From NCBI RefSeq assembly GCF_000426545.1, contig NZ_AUFO01000019.1, forward strand, positions 62,001 to 126,000: a stretch of 64,000 bases of DNA. Reading direction: 5' to 3'. The translations under genes were made by a program, and so were the position numbers. Positions 62,955 through 64,000 of the stretch are shown here, piece after piece; position 1 is the first letter of the stretch, and the number at the start of each line of letters is the position of its first letter. This stretch comes from Paenibacillus massiliensis subsp. panacisoli DSM 21345. GTDB lineage: Bacteria; Bacillota; Bacilli; Paenibacillales; Paenibacillaceae. Under the pieces are notes generated by a model, which saw only the letters and a list, made by a program, of their open reading frames with translations, made no database searches and had not been told where the DNA came from.

Positions 62955-63431
62955 CTAAGCCTTTGAGGCAGCTTTCTTGCGCAGCTGCTCCAGACGAATC
63001 AGTCCCCTGTCGGCCAGGGCCAGCGCTAGCTTGTAGAAGGCACGTGTTCTGATTTTGCTATACGTATCCTTGCTCACTGGAGGGTCGAATACGTGATTGT
63101 AGATTTTATAATCAAAGACATCATCCTGCTTCAGGTAACGTTCCTGGATCAACAGCTGTTCACGATCGCTCAGACGGGCGACCAGCGTATCAATCATGTT
63201 GCAATAGGCTGCCCGCGCGGCGGCGGCGTGCACGTTGTGAATAGCAGTTGAAGCGGTAGCGTCCGAAGTTTTGTTCGTTGGACCATGCGGACGATCTGTA
63301 TAGCTGGCTGTAACAGAGGTTTCTTTGTCCATGAAGGTTATGGTCTTATAGATCCTGTATTTCTCAAATAGTCCTTCAAGTGTAGCTTGTGTCGCACGTC
63401 GATCCAGCTCTGGCAGCATGTCATTCATCAT
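62955..63431 (-). CDS. Late-gene transcriptional activator, ArpU/YqaQ family (sigma-like)
   Basis: 158 residues from the ATG at 63431, with AAGGAG eight bases upstream; the longer frame has no ribosome site. The family pattern is strong: FEKYRIYKTITFMDKETSVT, ASYTDRPHGPTNKTSD, ARLSDREQLLIQERYLKQDD, VFDYKIYNHVFDPPVSKDTY and TRAFYKLALALADRGLI. ArpU-type proteins resemble sigma region 4 and switch on late phage genes (structure and lysis). It sits between the XRE-type regulator and the structural operon, as Xpf does in PBSX. Confidence 0.9.
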   Translation of the reverse strand: MMNDMLPELDRRATQATLEGLFEKYRIYKTITFMDKETSVTASYTDRPHGPTNKTSDATASTAIHNVHAAAARAAYCNMIDTLVARLSDREQLLIQERYLKQDDVFDYKIYNHVFDPPVSKDTYSKIRTRAFYKLALALADRGLIRLEQLRKKAASKA

Positions 63432-63560
63432 TGCATTCGCTCCTTCTTTGCCTTTTGGCAATAGTATGTGTCCAATGGTTCTTCTCATCCTGGGAGGAGT
63501 AGGATAAGCAGATCGCATCAGGCCTCAATAGTTGTCAGCTTTTAATCTATTATCAGCTTT

Positions 63561-63588
63561 TGTTCACATTTTGTTCGTGTTTTTGTTC
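63561..63588 (-). repeat. Three direct repeats downstream of the activator promoter
   Basis: On the minus strand GAACAAAA-like units occur three times (TGTTC on the plus strand at 63561, 63572 and 63584), 11-12 bases apart. They cover about +7 to +35 from the predicted start at 63595. A repressor operator is likely. Confidence 0.6.
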
Positions 63589-63601
63589 GCTTTGTAGGGA
63601 T

Positions 63602-63630
63602 AATATACCACTTTATGATGTACTCACCAA
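63602..63630 (-). promoter_or_regulatory. Extended -10 promoter of the ArpU-type gene
   Basis: On the minus strand TTGGTG (63625-63630) and TGG-TATATT (-10 at 63602-63607) are 17 bases apart. The leader would be about 165 bases long. Confidence 0.55.
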
Positions 63631-63736
63631 CTGTCATTTTTCGTGAAATTCGAGCGCTAATCGACCTGTGGCTCTAATTTTCTATACCTTTTGGCATATA
63701 TCTCTCATTATCTCTTTACCTTAAGGCAACATGGTT

Positions 63737-63811
63737 ATATAGTAGATAGGTAACCATTACCAATCAAGAGTTGCATGGTTCAGGCCTCGTCATAATAACT
63801 ATCTACTATAT
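63737..63811. promoter_or_regulatory. Divergent control region with a 13-base inverted repeat
   Basis: ATATAGTAGATAG (63737-63749) and CTATCTACTATAT (63799-63811) are perfect inverted copies. The left copy overlaps the -10 of a leftward promoter (TTGATT 63762-63767, TACTAT 63739-63744, 17-base spacer). The right copy directly follows the -10 of a rightward one (TTGCAT 63771-63776, TAATAA 63793-63798, 16-base spacer). One regulator could control both directions. Confidence 0.6.
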
Positions 63812-63893
63812 ATACGTCCTACGAATACGTCATGACACGACACAGGCTTGGATCGGAGCACAGGATGATTGGACAAAAAGGAGTGGCCGTACC

Positions 63894-64000
63894 GTGCAAG
63901 AGTCTCATTTCGGAACCTATTTACGACAACTGCGTGAACAGAAGAAAATCAGTATCAATCAATTGGCAGACGTTGCAGGCATAAGTAATTCCCAGATATC
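63894..64000 (+). CDS. XRE-family helix-turn-helix regulator, N-terminal part (runs off the right edge)
   Basis: The first 35 residues are visible from a GTG at 63894, with AAGGAGTGG seven bases before. FGTYLRQLREQKKISINQLA followed by DVAGISNSQIS is a canonical XRE helix-turn-helix. It is divergent from the ArpU-type gene across a control region with paired inverted repeats, the arrangement of the xre repressor in PBSX. It may keep the tail locus silent until DNA damage. Because only the start is seen, it could also be an unrelated chromosomal XRE regulator. Confidence 0.8.
   Translation, partial: MQESHFGTYLRQLREQKKISINQLADVAGISNSQI

Noticed and set aside
62846..63052. 68-codon plus-strand frame downstream of the SOS-box promoter
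   Set aside because: Its start precedes the promoter, it runs antisense to the ArpU-type gene, and it has no ribosome site. A 12-codon frame at 62928 was also dismissed because its ATG overlaps the -10.

Overview
The window looks like a chromosomal segment of a Gram-positive, spore-forming Paenibacillus-type bacterium (Paenibacillaceae). The evidence is strong AGGAGG-type ribosome sites, a SleB-type cortex hydrolase, capsule genes of the Firmicutes tyrosine-kinase type, sugar importers without their own ATPase, and phage tail genes of the Bacillus PBSX (xkd) type. GC content is about 50% by eye. I saw no rRNA, tRNA, insertion sequence or CRISPR array.

Region 1 (1-12750, minus strand) is an exopolysaccharide operon. 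It runs from a chain-length/kinase pair (12007-12750, 11385-12023) through GalU and an initiating sugar transferase to glycosyltransferases, two O-antigen polymerase/ligase-like membrane proteins, a WecG/TagA-type transferase and a flippase. It continues past the left edge. A NarL-type two-component system (13070-15442) lies just upstream behind a terminator.

Region 2 (15784-35836) is mostly housekeeping: glutamate synthase large subunit with a long leader, a diacylglycerol glucosyltransferase-like enzyme, a metallo-beta-lactamase-fold hydrolase, a SleB-like hydrolase, ThpR, a 2-hydroxyacid dehydrogenase, a chemoreceptor overlapping an RNA-methyltransferase-like gene, dGTPase, and a peptide-type ABC importer (binding protein plus two permeases).

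Region 3 (35837-45538) is a sugar locus: a LacI regulator divergent from binding protein, two permeases, a GH1 beta-glucosidase and a 1099-residue GH94-like phosphorylase. Matching palindromes lie in both divergent control regions, so the LacI protein probably controls the operon and itself. The gene set suggests import and phosphorolysis of beta-gluco-oligosaccharides.

Region 4 (45770-64000) is the most interesting part: a compact contractile phage-tail locus of PBSX type. From right to left it has an XRE-type regulator (+), an ArpU-type late activator, about 1 kb of terminators and repeats, then a putative tail terminator, sheath, tube, assembly chaperone with a canonical -1 frameshift site, a tape measure with 51-residue repeats, baseplate genes, a large fibre, and a lysis cassette. 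No terminase, portal, protease or capsid gene is present, and nothing large enough to hold them separates the regulators from the tail genes. This is the layout expected of a headless tail-like bacteriocin (tailocin). A LexA-like box near the activator suggests SOS control.
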